DNA from: Pararhizobium sp. YC-54
Lineage (GTDB): Bacteria > Pseudomonadota > Alphaproteobacteria > Rhizobiales > Rhizobiaceae
Direction: 5' to 3'
Length of the DNA stretch: 64,000 nt
Assembly (NCBI RefSeq): GCF_025847205.1
Contig: NZ_JAOYTH010000005.1
Location: forward strand, 186,001-250,000
Positions within the stretch are counted from its first letter, which is position 1. The number at the start of each line of letters is the position of its first letter. Below are positions 1 to 8,255 of this stretch, piece by piece. The notes under the pieces were generated by a model. The model worked only from the letters and a program-made list of their open reading frames with translations, was not told the origin of the DNA and searched no databases. The translations under genes were made by a program, and so were the position numbers.

Positions 1-298
1 TCGGCTCGCCATCCTGACAGAGCGCCACGGCCTCCTTGGCAATCGCCTGCTTCTGGCGGGCATGCAGGCCTTCGTTGACGCTGAACGGGCGGCCGGCAAG
101 GCCGACGAATTGCGGTGGATTGATGGCTTCGGCGCCGCCACGCACCCGGCGCAGCCGCTTTTGCACATGCAGCGCCGCGATATCCCTGCGGATCGTCGCC
201 TCGGAACTATCGGTCAGATCCACCAGTTCAGGCACGGTGATGACCGGCTTGTCCTGGACGGCTGACAGAATAATCCTGTGTCGCTCTTTCTCGTGCAT
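1..298 (-). CDS. rhaR: DeoR-family regulator of rhamnose catabolism (5' part only)
   Basis: Only the first 99 codons lie in the window; the gene runs off the left edge. Translation from the ATG at 298 begins MHEKERHRIILSAVQDKP and continues through a winged-helix HTH with the DeoR-type recognition sequence SSEATIRRDIAAL (about residues 30-42) and then RVRGGAEA, the usual DeoR hinge. A strong ribosome site (GGAGGAACC, 301-309 read on the minus strand) decides the start. DeoR proteins usually repress sugar operons and sense a phosphorylated sugar through their C-terminal half, which is missing here. The gene is divergent from rhaD-rhaI, and in Rhizobium leguminosarum rhaR heads the rhamnose transport operon, so the RhaR call rests on context plus family. 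The function is inferred. Confidence 0.85.
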   Translation of the reverse strand, partial: MHEKERHRIILSAVQDKPVITVPELVDLTDSSEATIRRDIAALHVQKRLRRVRGGAEAINPPQFVGLAGRPFSVNEGLHARQKQAIAKEAVALCQDGEP

Positions 299-511
299 TC
301 GGTTCCTCCAATAGTGTCCATGCTTCCATCATGATCGCGCATTGTCAATCACAATCAGTCATATTTTTTCATTGTGCACTGCAATATGATTGTTTTTGAT
401 CGTTTATGATTGACATGCGGCCGATCTTTGTGTGATCTGATCGCAACGAATGCGCTCTTTGTCCCGCAAAATCTACCGGGCCGGCGCAGAATTGACCGGG
501 AGGAAATGCAG
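299..511. promoter_or_regulatory. Divergent rhaR / rhaD control region with CAATCA/TGATTG repeats
   Basis: This AT-rich spacer carries CAATCACAATCA at 346-357 facing TGATTG at 387-392 and again at 407-412, plus CATATT (359-364) facing AATATG (383-388). Repeated short inverted and direct motifs are typical of DeoR operators. I infer these are RhaR sites; no -10/-35 pair is obvious enough to call. The leader of rhaD (about 413-511) has higher GC. Confidence 0.5.
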
Positions 512-2611
512 ATGCTCGACAAGCAACAAGGCTCGCGCCTTGCCAATCTCTGGGACGACGCCAAGGCAGCCGCGATGAACGAAGCGGAGCGGCTTCTGTA
601 CCGTTCCAACCTTCTCGGCTCGGACAAGCGCATTACCAACTATGGCGGCGGCAATACCTCCGCCAAGGTCATGGAAAAGGACCCGCTCGGCGGCGGCACG
701 GTCGAGGTTCTCTGGGTCAAGGGCTCCGGCGGCGATGTCGGCACGATCAAGATGGACGGCTTCTCCACGCTCTACATGGAGAAGCTCGAAGCGCTGAAGG
801 GTCTCTATCGCGGTCTCGAGCATGAAGACGAGATGGTCGGCTACCTGCCGCATTGTACCTTCAACCTCAATCCGCGTGCGGCTTCCATCGACACCCCGCT
901 GCATGCCTATGTGCCGAAGAAGCATGTCGACCACATGCATCCGGACGCGATCATCGCGATTGCGGCTTCCAAGAACAGCCGCGAGTTGACCCAAAAAATC
1001 TTCGGCGACGATATCGGCTGGCTGCGCTGGAAGCGCCCGGGTTTCGAGCTTGGCCTCTGGCTTTCGAAATTCTGCGCTGAAAACCCGAATGCGCGTGGTC
1101 TCATCCTTGAGAGCCACGGGCTCTTCACCTGGGGCGACACGGCCAAGGAAGCGTATGAGACCACCGTCGAGATCATCAACAAGGCGATTGCCTGGTTCGA
1201 GACGGAAAACACCGCTCCGGCCTTCGGCGGCGCAGTCAAGCCCGTTCTTCCGGCAGCCGAACGCCGCGCCGTCGCGCAAAAGCTGATGCCGGTCATTCGC
1301 GGCATGATCAGCGCCGACGAACGCAAGCTCGGTCATTTCGACGACACTCAGGCCGTGCTCGATTTCGTCACCTCGAAGAATCTGCAACCCTTGGCAGCGC
1401 TCGGCACCTCCTGCCCCGACCATTTCCTGCGCACCAAAATCTGCCCGCTGGTGATCGATTTCGATCCGGCCAACCCGGATATCGACAAGACGCTGGCCGG
1501 TCTCGAAGCCGCTATTGCGGAATACCGCGCCGGCTATGCCGCCTATTACGAGCGCTGCAAGCGAGACAACAGCCCGGCCATGCGCGATCCGAATGCCGTC
1601 GTTTATCTAATCCCCGGCGTCGGCATGATCACCTTTGCCAAGGACAAGGCAACCGCCCGCATTTCCGGCGAATTCTACGTCAACGCCATCAATGTCATGC
1701 GCGGCGCATCCGGCGTCTCGACCTATGTCGGCCTGCCGGAACAGGAAGCCTTCGACATAGAATACTGGCTGCTCGAGGAAGCGAAACTCCAGCGCATGCC
1801 GAAGCCGAAGATGCTGGCAGGCAAGATCGCGCTCGTCACCGGCGGCGCCGGCGGCATCGGCAAGGCAACCGCCCACCGCCTGATGCAGGACGGCGCCTGC
1901 GTCGTGCTTGCCGATATCGACGAGACCGCGTTGGCGGCGGCACTTGCCGAACTCGGCGGCCGCTACGGCAAGGATTTCGTTCGCGCCGTCACGATGAACG
2001 TCACGGACGAAGCGGCTGTCGAGAAGAGCTTTGCCGACACGCTGCTGGAATTCGGCGGTCTCGATATTCTGGTTTCCAATGCCGGTCTTGCCTCCTCCGC
2101 TGCGATCGAAGACACGACGCTGGCGCTGTGGAACAAGAACATGGACATTCTCGCGACCGGATATTTCCTGGTGTCGCGCGAAGCCTTCCGCATATTCCGC
2201 AACCAGAAGGCCGGCGGCAACGTCGTCTTCGTCGCCTCCAAGAACGGCCTTGCCGCCTCCCCCGGCGCGTCCGCTTATTGCACGGCCAAGGCCGCCGAAA
2301 TCCATCTTGCCCGATGCCTGGCGCTTGAAGGCGCATCCGCGCAAATCCGCGTCAACGTCGTCAACCCGGACGCCGTTTTGCGCGGCTCGAAGATCTGGTC
2401 CGGCGAGTGGAAGGAACAGCGCGCCGCCGTCTACAAGACGGATATGGAGGGGCTGGAAGCAATGTACCGCGACCGTTCGATGCTGAAGCTCAGCGTCTTT
2501 CCGGAAGACATTGCCGAGGCGATCTACTTCCTCGCCTCCGACATGTCGGCCAAGTCGACCGGCAACATCATCAATGTCGATGCGGGCAACGCCCAGTCGT
2601 TCACGCGCTGA
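512..2611 (+). CDS. rhaD: Bifunctional rhamnulose-1-phosphate aldolase / short-chain alcohol dehydrogenase
   Basis: A 699-residue two-domain enzyme. The N-terminal part (about 1-400) is a class II, metal-dependent aldolase with the histidine cluster HVDHMHPDA expected to bind the metal. The C-terminal part (about 430-699) is a short-chain dehydrogenase with the nucleotide motif VTGGAGGIGKA and the catalytic YCTAK. The family cleaves L-rhamnulose-1-phosphate to dihydroxyacetone phosphate and L-lactaldehyde and oxidises or reduces the lactaldehyde. The ATG at 512 is chosen because GGGAGG at 498-503 lies 8 bases upstream; an ATG at 506 is too close and the open frame to 410 lacks a ribosome site. 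rhaI follows after 13 bases, so the two are very probably co-transcribed and controlled by the divergent RhaR. Confidence 0.93.
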   Translation: MLDKQQGSRLANLWDDAKAAAMNEAERLLYRSNLLGSDKRITNYGGGNTSAKVMEKDPLGGGTVEVLWVKGSGGDVGTIKMDGFSTLYMEKLEALKGLYRGLEHEDEMVGYLPHCTFNLNPRAASIDTPLHAYVPKKHVDHMHPDAIIAIAASKNSRELTQKIFGDDIGWLRWKRPGFELGLWLSKFCAENPNARGLILESHGLFTWGDTAKEAYETTVEIINKAIAWFETENTAPAFGGAVKPVLPAAERRAVAQKLMPVIRGMISADERKLGHFDDTQAVLDFVTSKNLQPLAALGTSCPDHFLRTKICPLVIDFDPANPDIDKTLAGLEAAIAEYRAGYAAYYERCKRDNSPAMRDPNAVVYLIPGVGMITFAKDKATARISGEFYVNAINVMRGASGVSTYVGLPEQEAFDIEYWLLEEAKLQRMPKPKMLAGKIALVTGGAGGIGKATAHRLMQDGACVVLADIDETALAAALAELGGRYGKDFVRAVTMNVTDEAAVEKSFADTLLEFGGLDILVSNAGLASSAAIEDTTLALWNKNMDILATGYFLVSREAFRIFRNQKAGGNVVFVASKNGLAASPGASAYCTAKAAEIHLARCLALEGASAQIRVNVVNPDAVLRGSKIWSGEWKEQRAAVYKTDMEGLEAMYRDRSMLKLSVFPEDIAEAIYFLASDMSAKSTGNIINVDAGNAQSFTR

Positions 2612-2624
2612 TCCGGAGAGCGAC

Positions 2625-3917
2625 ATGACACGGATGATCAACAAGGACGTCATCGACGCCGACAATGCCGGGCGCATTGCCGACCTGAAGGCGGATTACG
2701 ACCACCTCGGCACGCAACTGGCGCGCCGGGGCATCGATATCGGCGCCATCAAAGCGAAAGTATCGGCTTACGGAGTTGCCATCCCGTCCTGGGGCGTCGG
2801 CACCGGCGGCACGCGCTTTGCCCGCTTTCCCGGCACCGGCGAGCCACGCAACATCTTCGACAAGATCGAGGATTGCTCGGTTATCCAGCAACTGACCAAG
2901 GCAACGCCGACGGTCTCCTTGCATATTCCCTGGGACAAGGTCGATGACCTCAAGGAACTCAAGGAGAAGGGCAACGCGCTCGGCCTCGGCTTCGACGCGA
3001 TGAACTCCAACACCTTTTCCGACGCGTCCGATCAGGCCCATTCCTACAAGTTCGGCTCGCTCAGCCATGCCGATGCGGCAACCCGCCAGCAGGCTGTCGA
3101 TCACAATCTGGAATGCATCGAGATCGGCAAGGCGCTCGGCTCCAAGGCGCTGACCGTCTGGATCGGCGATGGCTCGAATTTTCCCGGCCAGAGCAATTTC
3201 ACCAAAAGCTTCGAGCGTTACCTCGATGCGATGAAGGCGATCTACAAGGGACTGCCGGATGACTGGAAGATCTTTTCCGAGCACAAGATGTTCGAGCCGG
3301 CCTTCTATTCGACCGTCGTTCAGGACTGGGGCACCAACTATCTGATCGCCCAGGAACTCGGCCCCAAGGCGCATTGCCTGGTCGACCTCGGCCACCACGC
3401 GCCGAACGTCAATATCGAGATGATCGTCGCCCGGCTGATCCAGTTCAAGAAGCTCGGCGGCTTCCACTTCAACGATTCGAAATATGGCGACGACGATCTG
3501 GATACGGGCTCGATCGATCCCTACCGCCTGTTCCTTATCTTCAACGAACTGGTCGATGCCGAAGCGCGCAAGGCCGAAGGCTTTGCGCCGATGCATATGC
3601 TCGACCAGAGCCACAATGTCACCGACCCGATCGAAAGCCTGATGAACTCGGCGACCGAAGTCAGCCGCGCCTATGCGCAGGCGCTGCTCGTCGATCGCAA
3701 GGCGCTGGAAGGCTATCAGGACGGTAACGATGCGCTGATGGCGACGGAAACGCTAAAGGCAGCGTTCCGAACCCATGTCGAGCCTATTCTCGCCATGTCC
3801 CGTTTCGAGGCTGGCGGCGCCATCGCGCCGGTCGCCGCCTACCGGGCCAGTGGCTATCGCGCCAAGGTTTCGGGCGAACGGCCGGCGGCAAAGAGCGGCG
3901 GTGGCGGCATCGTCTGA
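2625..3917 (+). CDS. rhaI: L-rhamnose isomerase, rhizobial type
   Basis: A 430-residue cytoplasmic xylose-isomerase-like TIM-barrel protein that converts L-rhamnose to L-rhamnulose. It is recognised by its overall match to the rhizobial rhamnose catabolism isomerase, for example AIPSWGVGTGGTRFARF near residue 50, and by metal-site segments such as CLVDLGHHAPNVN and GGFHFNDSKYGDDD about two thirds along. The ATG at 2625 has GGAGAG at 2614-2619; a longer open frame upstream overlaps rhaD and is unlikely. It is the second gene after rhaD and ends just before a strong intrinsic terminator, so rhaD-rhaI looks like a complete two-gene operon. The kinase step must be encoded elsewhere, probably left of the window. 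Confidence 0.92.
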   Translation: MTRMINKDVIDADNAGRIADLKADYDHLGTQLARRGIDIGAIKAKVSAYGVAIPSWGVGTGGTRFARFPGTGEPRNIFDKIEDCSVIQQLTKATPTVSLHIPWDKVDDLKELKEKGNALGLGFDAMNSNTFSDASDQAHSYKFGSLSHADAATRQQAVDHNLECIEIGKALGSKALTVWIGDGSNFPGQSNFTKSFERYLDAMKAIYKGLPDDWKIFSEHKMFEPAFYSTVVQDWGTNYLIAQELGPKAHCLVDLGHHAPNVNIEMIVARLIQFKKLGGFHFNDSKYGDDDLDTGSIDPYRLFLIFNELVDAEARKAEGFAPMHMLDQSHNVTDPIESLMNSATEVSRAYAQALLVDRKALEGYQDGNDALMATETLKAAFRTHVEPILAMSRFEAGGAIAPVAAYRASGYRAKVSGERPAAKSGGGGIV

Positions 3918-3935
3918 GAACCATTAAATGTTCAG

Positions 3936-3962
3936 AAAGGCCCGATCCCTCGGGCCTTTTTC
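3936..3962 (+). terminator. Rho-independent terminator after rhaI
   Basis: A perfect 10-bp stem, AAAGGCCCGA (3936-3945) with TCGGGCCTTT (3950-3959), encloses a TCCC loop and runs into a T tract. It lies 18 bases after the rhaI stop. Confidence 0.9.
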
Positions 3963-4127
3963 TGTTTCAGGGCAGGCGTTTCATGCCTTTTGCGCTGAAA
4001 CGCCTTCCTCGTTGCCCGCGCCCCGCTTTTCACGGCAAAAAAGCGCTGAGCATCGCATTTCTCCTCTAACGCAAAGCACTTTTCGCTCTATCTTGCTTCT
4101 TGCGGATACAACGGAAAGGAACCATCC

Positions 4128-4382
4128 ATGGGTATCGAGAGCATTGTTGTCTTTCTTATTGTCGGCGCCATTGCCGGCTGGCTTGCAGGCCTGATCGTTT
4201 CCGGTTTCGGCTTCGGCCTGATCGGTAATATCGTCGTCGGCATTATCGGCGCCTTCATCGCCGGCGTATTGTTTCCCTATCTCGGCGTCAGCATCGGCAG
4301 CGGCATTCTTGCCGCCATTATCCATTCGACGATCGGCGCCGTCATCCTTCTCGTACTGATCCGTATCGTCAAGCAAGCTTGA
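4128..4382 (+). CDS. GlsB/YeaQ/YmgE-family small membrane protein
   Basis: An 84-residue, very hydrophobic protein with three glycine-rich membrane segments (about residues 5-25, 30-50 and 58-80) and the pattern AIAGWLAGLIVSGFGFGL ... IVVGIIGAFIAGVL that marks the transglycosylase-associated / GlsB family. Members sit in the inner membrane and are often induced by stress; no enzymatic activity is established. The ATG at 4128 has GGAAAGGA about ten bases upstream. It is monocistronic between the rhaI terminator and a RIME-like repeat that could end its transcript. Confidence 0.85.
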   Translation: MGIESIVVFLIVGAIAGWLAGLIVSGFGFGLIGNIVVGIIGAFIAGVLFPYLGVSIGSGILAAIIHSTIGAVILLVLIRIVKQA

Positions 4383-4389
4383 CGCGTCC

Positions 4390-4491
4390 TACAGCGCCGC
4401 GCGTCATTCATGACGCGCAAAGGTCGCTGTAGCACTTTAATTTTCTGCATAATTTTTCCTTAAATCGGGTCCGATTTAAGGAATTATGCAG
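4390..4491. repeat. RIME1-like Rhizobium intergenic mosaic element (two palindromes)
   Basis: Two adjacent palindromes fill the gap after the GlsB-family gene. The first has outer arms TACAGCG (4390-4396) and CGCTGTA (4425-4431), and inner arms GCGCGTCAT (4399-4407) and ATGACGCGC (4410-4418). The second pairs TGCATAATT...CCTTAAATCGG (4446-4468, with three extra T) with CCGATTTAAGGAATTATGCA (4471-4490). The size of about 100 bp and the double-palindrome layout match RIME1 elements described in Rhizobium. The family assignment is from memory of the described structure. Confidence 0.75.
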
Positions 4492-4550
4492 TAACATCGT
4501 GCCGGTTTGCCACCGGGCAACCGGCACACCCAGCTTTCTGGAGACATCAT

Positions 4551-4739
4551 ATGTCTGACCTCTACGATCCCCGGATCGAACAAGCGCTCCAATCCTTCAT
4601 TTCCGATCATCCCGGCATGCACACGCGCGACCAGGCGATCGCGGCGATTCTGATCAACTGGTTCACCAACCATGGTTATCTGCCGCATGATCAGGAGGGC
4701 ACACGCCCGGAAAATCTTGACGCGTCGAACGACGACTGA
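4551..4739 (+). CDS. Small hypothetical protein
   Basis: A 62-residue soluble protein, MSDLYDPRIEQALQSF..., with GGAGAC about six bases before the ATG. The core HTRDQAIAAILINWFTNHGYLP has an amphipathic-helix look that recalls short ribbon-helix-helix proteins, but the match is not strong enough to call. The C-terminus is acidic (NLDASNDD). No membrane segment or signal. It lies alone between the RIME-like repeat and ybaK. Function unknown. Confidence 0.6.
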   Translation: MSDLYDPRIEQALQSFISDHPGMHTRDQAIAAILINWFTNHGYLPHDQEGTRPENLDASNDD

Positions 4740-4805
4740 AAAGATCGCCGGATTGCCTGACAATATACCCAGGCGCTATGCGATCAGAAGAGTCATGTGC
4801 ACAAA

Positions 4806-5267
4806 ATGAGCCTTTCTTCCGTCAAGACCTTCTTTGCCGAACACGCCCCCGATATCGCCATTATCGAACTTGAGCAGAGCACCGCGACCGTGGCGCTCGC
4901 AGCGGAGGGACATGGGGTTGAACCGGCGCAGATTGCCAAGACCCTTGCCCTGCGGGTCGCCGACGAGGTGATCCTGATCGTCACGCGCGGCGATGCCCGC
5001 CTGGACAACAAGAAATACAAGGCCCGCTTCGCAACAAAGGCGCGCATGCTGGGGTTCGACGAAGTCGAGGACGAGACCGGCCATCCCGTCGGCGGCGTCT
5101 GCCCATTCGGCCTTGCAAGGCCGCACAAGGTCTATTGCGACATTTCGCTCAAGGCTTTCGATGAGGTCGTTCCCGCGGCAGGCGCCCCGCATGCGGCCGT
5201 GCGTATCACCCCCGACAGGATGGCCAAACTCGCCTCCGCGGAGGGGATTGACGTCTCCCAAAGTTAG
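4806..5267 (+). CDS. YbaK/EbsC-family aminoacyl-tRNA deacylase-like protein
   Basis: A 153-residue single-domain protein of the YbaK / ProX editing superfamily, whose members hydrolyse misacylated tRNAs such as Cys-tRNAPro or Ala-tRNAPro. Visible family features are the early QIAKTLALRVADEVILIVTRGDARLD segment with the conserved lysine, LDNKKYKARF, and the substrate-pocket motif HPVGGVCPFGL near residue 95. The ATG at 4806 gives the normal family N-terminus (MSLSSVKTFF); a GTG at 4797 adds three residues and has slightly better spacing to a weak AGAAGAG site, so the start is not settled. Which mischarged tRNA it acts on cannot be read here. Confidence 0.85.
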   Translation: MSLSSVKTFFAEHAPDIAIIELEQSTATVALAAEGHGVEPAQIAKTLALRVADEVILIVTRGDARLDNKKYKARFATKARMLGFDEVEDETGHPVGGVCPFGLARPHKVYCDISLKAFDEVVPAAGAPHAAVRITPDRMAKLASAEGIDVSQS

Positions 5268-5405
5268 GCAACCTGCCTTCGAATGAACACAAATGTTTCC
5301 TTGCTGTTAACGCTTGGAACCGGCATTCCTTCGCCCCGAGATCGCTGTTTGCCGGTCCCGTTTTCCGGCATGGCGCCAATTTTTCCGATGGGAGTTGAAT
5401 GCGCA

Positions 5406-5795
5406 ATGAACAGGCTTGTTTGTTTGCCCCTGCTGGCCGCAGCCATTGCGGCGCCGGCGGCAGCCATGGATCAGTCGCTGGTCAGGCAATTCGAAAAGCT
5501 CGATCCGCAGACCCGCCTGGAGCAGCGATGCGACACCGAGGCGATGTGGAAGATCAGCGCCGACCAGACATCGTTCAAACCCGACAAGGTCATTGCCTAC
5601 ACGTTCGCCGATCCGATCGTCGATGCCGACAATCTGCGGGCGCCCGGCGCGGTGTTTCGCAGCAAGGGCGAATGGTACAAGCTGAAATACAAATGCAGCA
5701 CCGGACCGGACCATATCGAGGTTCTGTCGTTCAACTACAAGATCGGCGATCGCATCCCGCATGACCAGTGGGAGGCGCATTATCTTTATCCGTGA
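5406..5795 (+). CDS. DUF930 domain protein, secreted
   Basis: A 129-residue protein with a cleavable signal peptide (MNRLVCLPLLAAAIAAPAAA, residues 1-20) followed by the DUF930 core: LDPQTRLEQRCDTEAM, KPDKVIAYTFADP, and near the end YKLKYKCSTGPDHIEVLSF and DQWEAHYLYP. Two cysteines (CDTEA and KYKCS) could form a disulfide in the periplasm. DUF930 proteins are common in Rhizobiales and have no known function. The ATG at 5406 is preferred because it begins the signal peptide; GGAG at 5391-5394 lies upstream. The open frame continues to 5283 but that stretch is not signal-like. Confidence 0.85.
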   Translation: MNRLVCLPLLAAAIAAPAAAMDQSLVRQFEKLDPQTRLEQRCDTEAMWKISADQTSFKPDKVIAYTFADPIVDADNLRAPGAVFRSKGEWYKLKYKCSTGPDHIEVLSFNYKIGDRIPHDQWEAHYLYP

Positions 5796-5821
5796 ACCAC
5801 GATGCCGTTTTTTCGCGCCCT

Positions 5822-5908
5822 CTACAGAATGATAAACAGGATCATGGCCGAGCCCAGCGACAGGGCCGCCATGATGTTCAGAAGTGTCTTCATGATGTGA
5901 TCCGTCAT
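5822..5908 (-). CDS. Possible 28-residue membrane peptide
   Basis: A short frame on the minus strand, MTDHIMKTLLNIMAALSLGS then AMILFIIL, makes a single hydrophobic helix. AAAGG lies about eight bases before the ATG at 5908, with GGAG further up; an ATG nine bases upstream is an alternative. It is convergent with the DUF930 gene. Small single-helix peptides are common, but nothing here proves translation. Confidence 0.35.
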   Translation of the reverse strand: MTDHIMKTLLNIMAALSLGSAMILFIIL

Positions 5909-6316
5909 GCCGAGCATCCTTTGCTCCGCAGACAAACGGGAGACCGTATGGCTCCCCGGTCTGCGGTGATCTTCGCCGCCTGGCAACACCGCTGCCAATT
6001 GCGCCAAATCTCCTATCGCACAACGGATCAGCCGAGATTTTGATCCATCGGAAATAGAGATTCCGCTCAAATTTGCGCCAGAAATGTTAAAATAGCGTCA
6101 CGCGGCCCAGGCTACAGCGTGTATTTGTTAACCATGCGACTGCGCGCGACATGGACCTGCGGCGATCATTCCGAGTCCACAATGTTTAAAAAATCGGCGG
6201 GTTCAACCACCCGCAGGGATCAGCGCGGAAATCGTTCCAACGCGCTAGATCGGCGCCCGCATGGCGCACCTGCAACCGTAATCGCGGCTGCAGGAATTCT
6301 GGGCCTGACGGCACCA
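5909..6316. other. Intergenic stretch without a supported gene
   Basis: A 147-codon plus-strand frame covers part of it, but it has no ribosome site and an Arg/Ala/Pro-rich antisense-like composition. No RNA gene, repeat or clear palindrome seen. Confidence 0.5.
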
Positions 6317-6508
6317 TCAGGACTTCGGCTTCTGTTCCTCGCGGACTGCTTCGTCGTGATACCAGCTGCTGTAATCAACCGTGAGAACCTGCTTCGGCCG
6401 AAAATCTGCGACCGTGGCCGGCTGCTCGAAGCGGCGGCCACCCAATTTCCGCCCACCGGCGGGGAACTCATAAATCTTGGCCGTATCGGCCGGAGACATC
6501 ATTGCCAT
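6317..6508 (-). CDS. gstI: GstI-like glutamine synthetase translation inhibitor (DUF2735)
   Basis: A 63-residue protein beginning MAMMSPADTAKIYEFPAGGR, the typical DUF2735 opening (AKIYEFP-GGR), and ending with SSWYHDEAVREEQKPKS. In Rhizobium leguminosarum gstI encodes a 63-residue protein, lies next to and divergent from glnII, and lowers GlnII translation when nitrogen is plentiful. The same length, orientation and neighbour are seen here, which is the main reason for the name. The ATG at 6508 has AGGAAAAGG just upstream; ten more codons are open but unsupported. The mechanism is known only for the R. leguminosarum gene and is inferred for this one. Confidence 0.72.
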   Translation of the reverse strand: MAMMSPADTAKIYEFPAGGRKLGGRRFEQPATVADFRPKQVLTVDYSSWYHDEAVREEQKPKS

Positions 6509-6910
6509 AGTGCCTTTTCCTGCTCTCACAGACCCCAACCGGGCTGCTTGCGGCCACCATAACAGACTTGCGTGGGATTTGCGCGGATTGATTAAAAAAA
6601 AATCAATCCGCCTAAAAAATAGGCCATTATTTAGGCATCAGGTTTTTCGCAGAGTTTTTGAGATAAATTTTGTGCGTGTGCACTCAAGTCAAATTGTCGC
6701 AAGTTCTGCGTAATTTTTGCGCAAGAGCTCCCGCTTTTCTTGAGAACCGGAAGAAATCCGGGCCGAAATCATGGAAACCGGGGCGAAAAAAGCTCAATTT
6801 TGCCAGTGGCTTCATAACCGCCCACAGTCTCGGCGCTTCCAGGCCCGCCGCACATCGCCGTGCACCTCCACGGCGGCAAAATCGAGTTTAAAATCACCTC
6901 CGGCCCAAAA

Positions 6911-6927
6911 CTGGCATGGCCTGTGCA
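6911..6927 (+). promoter_or_regulatory. Sigma-54 (-24/-12) promoter of glnII
   Basis: CTGGCATGGCCTGTGCA fits the RpoN consensus YTGGCACGrNNNTTGCW with two mismatches and exact GG/GC spacing, 82 bases before the glnII ATG. About 50 bases upstream, TGCACC at 6861-6866 followed by an imperfect second half (GGCGGCA) resembles an NtrC site. NtrC/RpoN control of glnII is established in rhizobia. Confidence 0.75.
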
Positions 6928-7008
6928 TATAGGTTGCCAGCCGTTGGCGGCGCAGCATGACTGAAACGATCCGGGTGCTGTGCATCATCAACCCATGAGA
7001 GGTTAGAA

Positions 7009-8049
7009 ATGACGAAATTTAAGCTCGAGTATATCTGGCTCGACGGATATACACCGGTCCCGAACCTTCGCGGCAAGACCCAGATCAAGGAATTTGACGC
7101 ATTTCCGGCGCTTGAGCAGCTGCCGCTCTGGGGCTTCGACGGTTCCTCGACCATGCAGGCCGAAGGCCGCAGCTCTGATTGCGTCTTGAAGCCGGTTGCG
7201 ATCTATCCGGATCCGGCCCGCACCAATGGCGCGTTGGTCATGTGCGAAGTGATGATGCCCGATGGGGTTACCCCGCACGCCTCCAACAGCCGCGCCACCA
7301 TCCTTGACGACGAAGGCACATGGTTCGGCTTCGAGCAGGAATATTTCTTCTACAAGAACGGCCGCCCGCTCGGCTTCCCGGAAACCGGCTACCCGGCTCC
7401 GCAGGGTCCGTACTACACCGGCGTCGGCTATTCGAGCGTCGGCGATATCGCCCGCACGATCGTCGAAGAGCATCTCGACCTCTGCCTGGCAGCCGGCATC
7501 AACCATGAAGGCATCAATGCCGAAGTGGCCAAGGGCCAGTGGGAATTCCAGATCTTCGGCAAGGGCTCCAAGCGCGCCGCCGACGAAATCTGGATGGCCC
7601 GCTACCTCCTGCAGCGCCTGACGGAAAAGTACGGCATCGACATCGAGTTCCATTGCAAGCCGCTCGGCGACACCGACTGGAACGGCTCGGGCATGCACGC
7701 CAACTTCTCGACCAAGTACATGCGCGAAGTCGGCGGCAAGGAATATTTCGAAGCGCTGATGGCGGCTTTCGAAAAGAACCTGATGGACCACATCGCCGTC
7801 TATGGCCCGGACAACGACAAGCGCCTGACCGGCAAGCACGAAACGGCACCCTGGAACAAGTTCTCCTACGGCGTTGCTGACCGCGGCGCGTCGATCCGCG
7901 TTCCGCACTCCTTCGTCAACAATGGCTACAAGGGTTACCTGGAAGACCGCCGCCCGAACAGCCAGGGCTGCCCCTACCAGATCGCTTCTCAGATCCTGAA
8001 GACCATTGCCGAAGTTCCGGCGGCAGGCAGCGTTTCCGCCGCCGCCTGA
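7009..8049 (+). CDS. glnII: Type II glutamine synthetase
   Basis: A 346-residue eukaryote-type glutamine synthetase that joins ammonia to glutamate using ATP in the cytoplasm. Diagnostic segments are LEYIWLDGYTPVPNLRGKT at the N-terminus, LPLWGFDGSSTMQA, the metal-binding FGFEQEYFFY, GINAEVAKGQWEFQI, the ATP-site WNGSGMHANFST and DRGASIRVPHSF near the end. Length and motifs are intact. GAGAGG stands a few bases before the ATG. It is preceded by a sigma-54 promoter, divergent from the gstI-like gene, and followed by a hairpin, so it is probably a single-gene, nitrogen-regulated transcript. Rhizobia normally also carry glnA elsewhere. Confidence 0.97.
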   Translation: MTKFKLEYIWLDGYTPVPNLRGKTQIKEFDAFPALEQLPLWGFDGSSTMQAEGRSSDCVLKPVAIYPDPARTNGALVMCEVMMPDGVTPHASNSRATILDDEGTWFGFEQEYFFYKNGRPLGFPETGYPAPQGPYYTGVGYSSVGDIARTIVEEHLDLCLAAGINHEGINAEVAKGQWEFQIFGKGSKRAADEIWMARYLLQRLTEKYGIDIEFHCKPLGDTDWNGSGMHANFSTKYMREVGGKEYFEALMAAFEKNLMDHIAVYGPDNDKRLTGKHETAPWNKFSYGVADRGASIRVPHSFVNNGYKGYLEDRRPNSQGCPYQIASQILKTIAEVPAAGSVSAAA

Positions 8050-8075
8050 GCTCAGAGCCCTTCGATACGAATATT

Positions 8076-8132
8076 CATGGCGCCGCCCCACAGGGCCGGC
8101 GCCATGATTGTATCTGGCGGCCGGTTTTTTTT
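8076..8132 (+). terminator. Probable terminator hairpin after glnII
   Basis: A perfect 10-bp stem, CATGGCGCCG (8076-8085) with CGGCGCCATG (8097-8106). The T run (8124-8131) comes 18 bases later after a second GC-rich patch, so the exact end point is uncertain. Confidence 0.55.
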
Positions 8133-8255
8133 GCAGGCGGCCCGAACTGCTGCAACCCAGCCAGTCGGCCAAGGCGGCAATACTATCGTCTCAGATACGA
8201 TAGGCAAATTCCCGCACTGGTATTCCCCTCGCGCCATGACTAAGTGTACGGCTTA

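Noticed and set aside
473..1423. Long minus-strand frame opposite rhaD, and many like it opposite other genes
   Set aside because: High-GC coding DNA commonly leaves the antisense frames open; the composition is that of a shadow and the sense genes are certain.
6119..6562. 147-codon plus-strand frame opposite the gstI-like gene
   Set aside because: No ribosome site and antisense-like composition; the minus-strand DUF2735 frame is recognisable.
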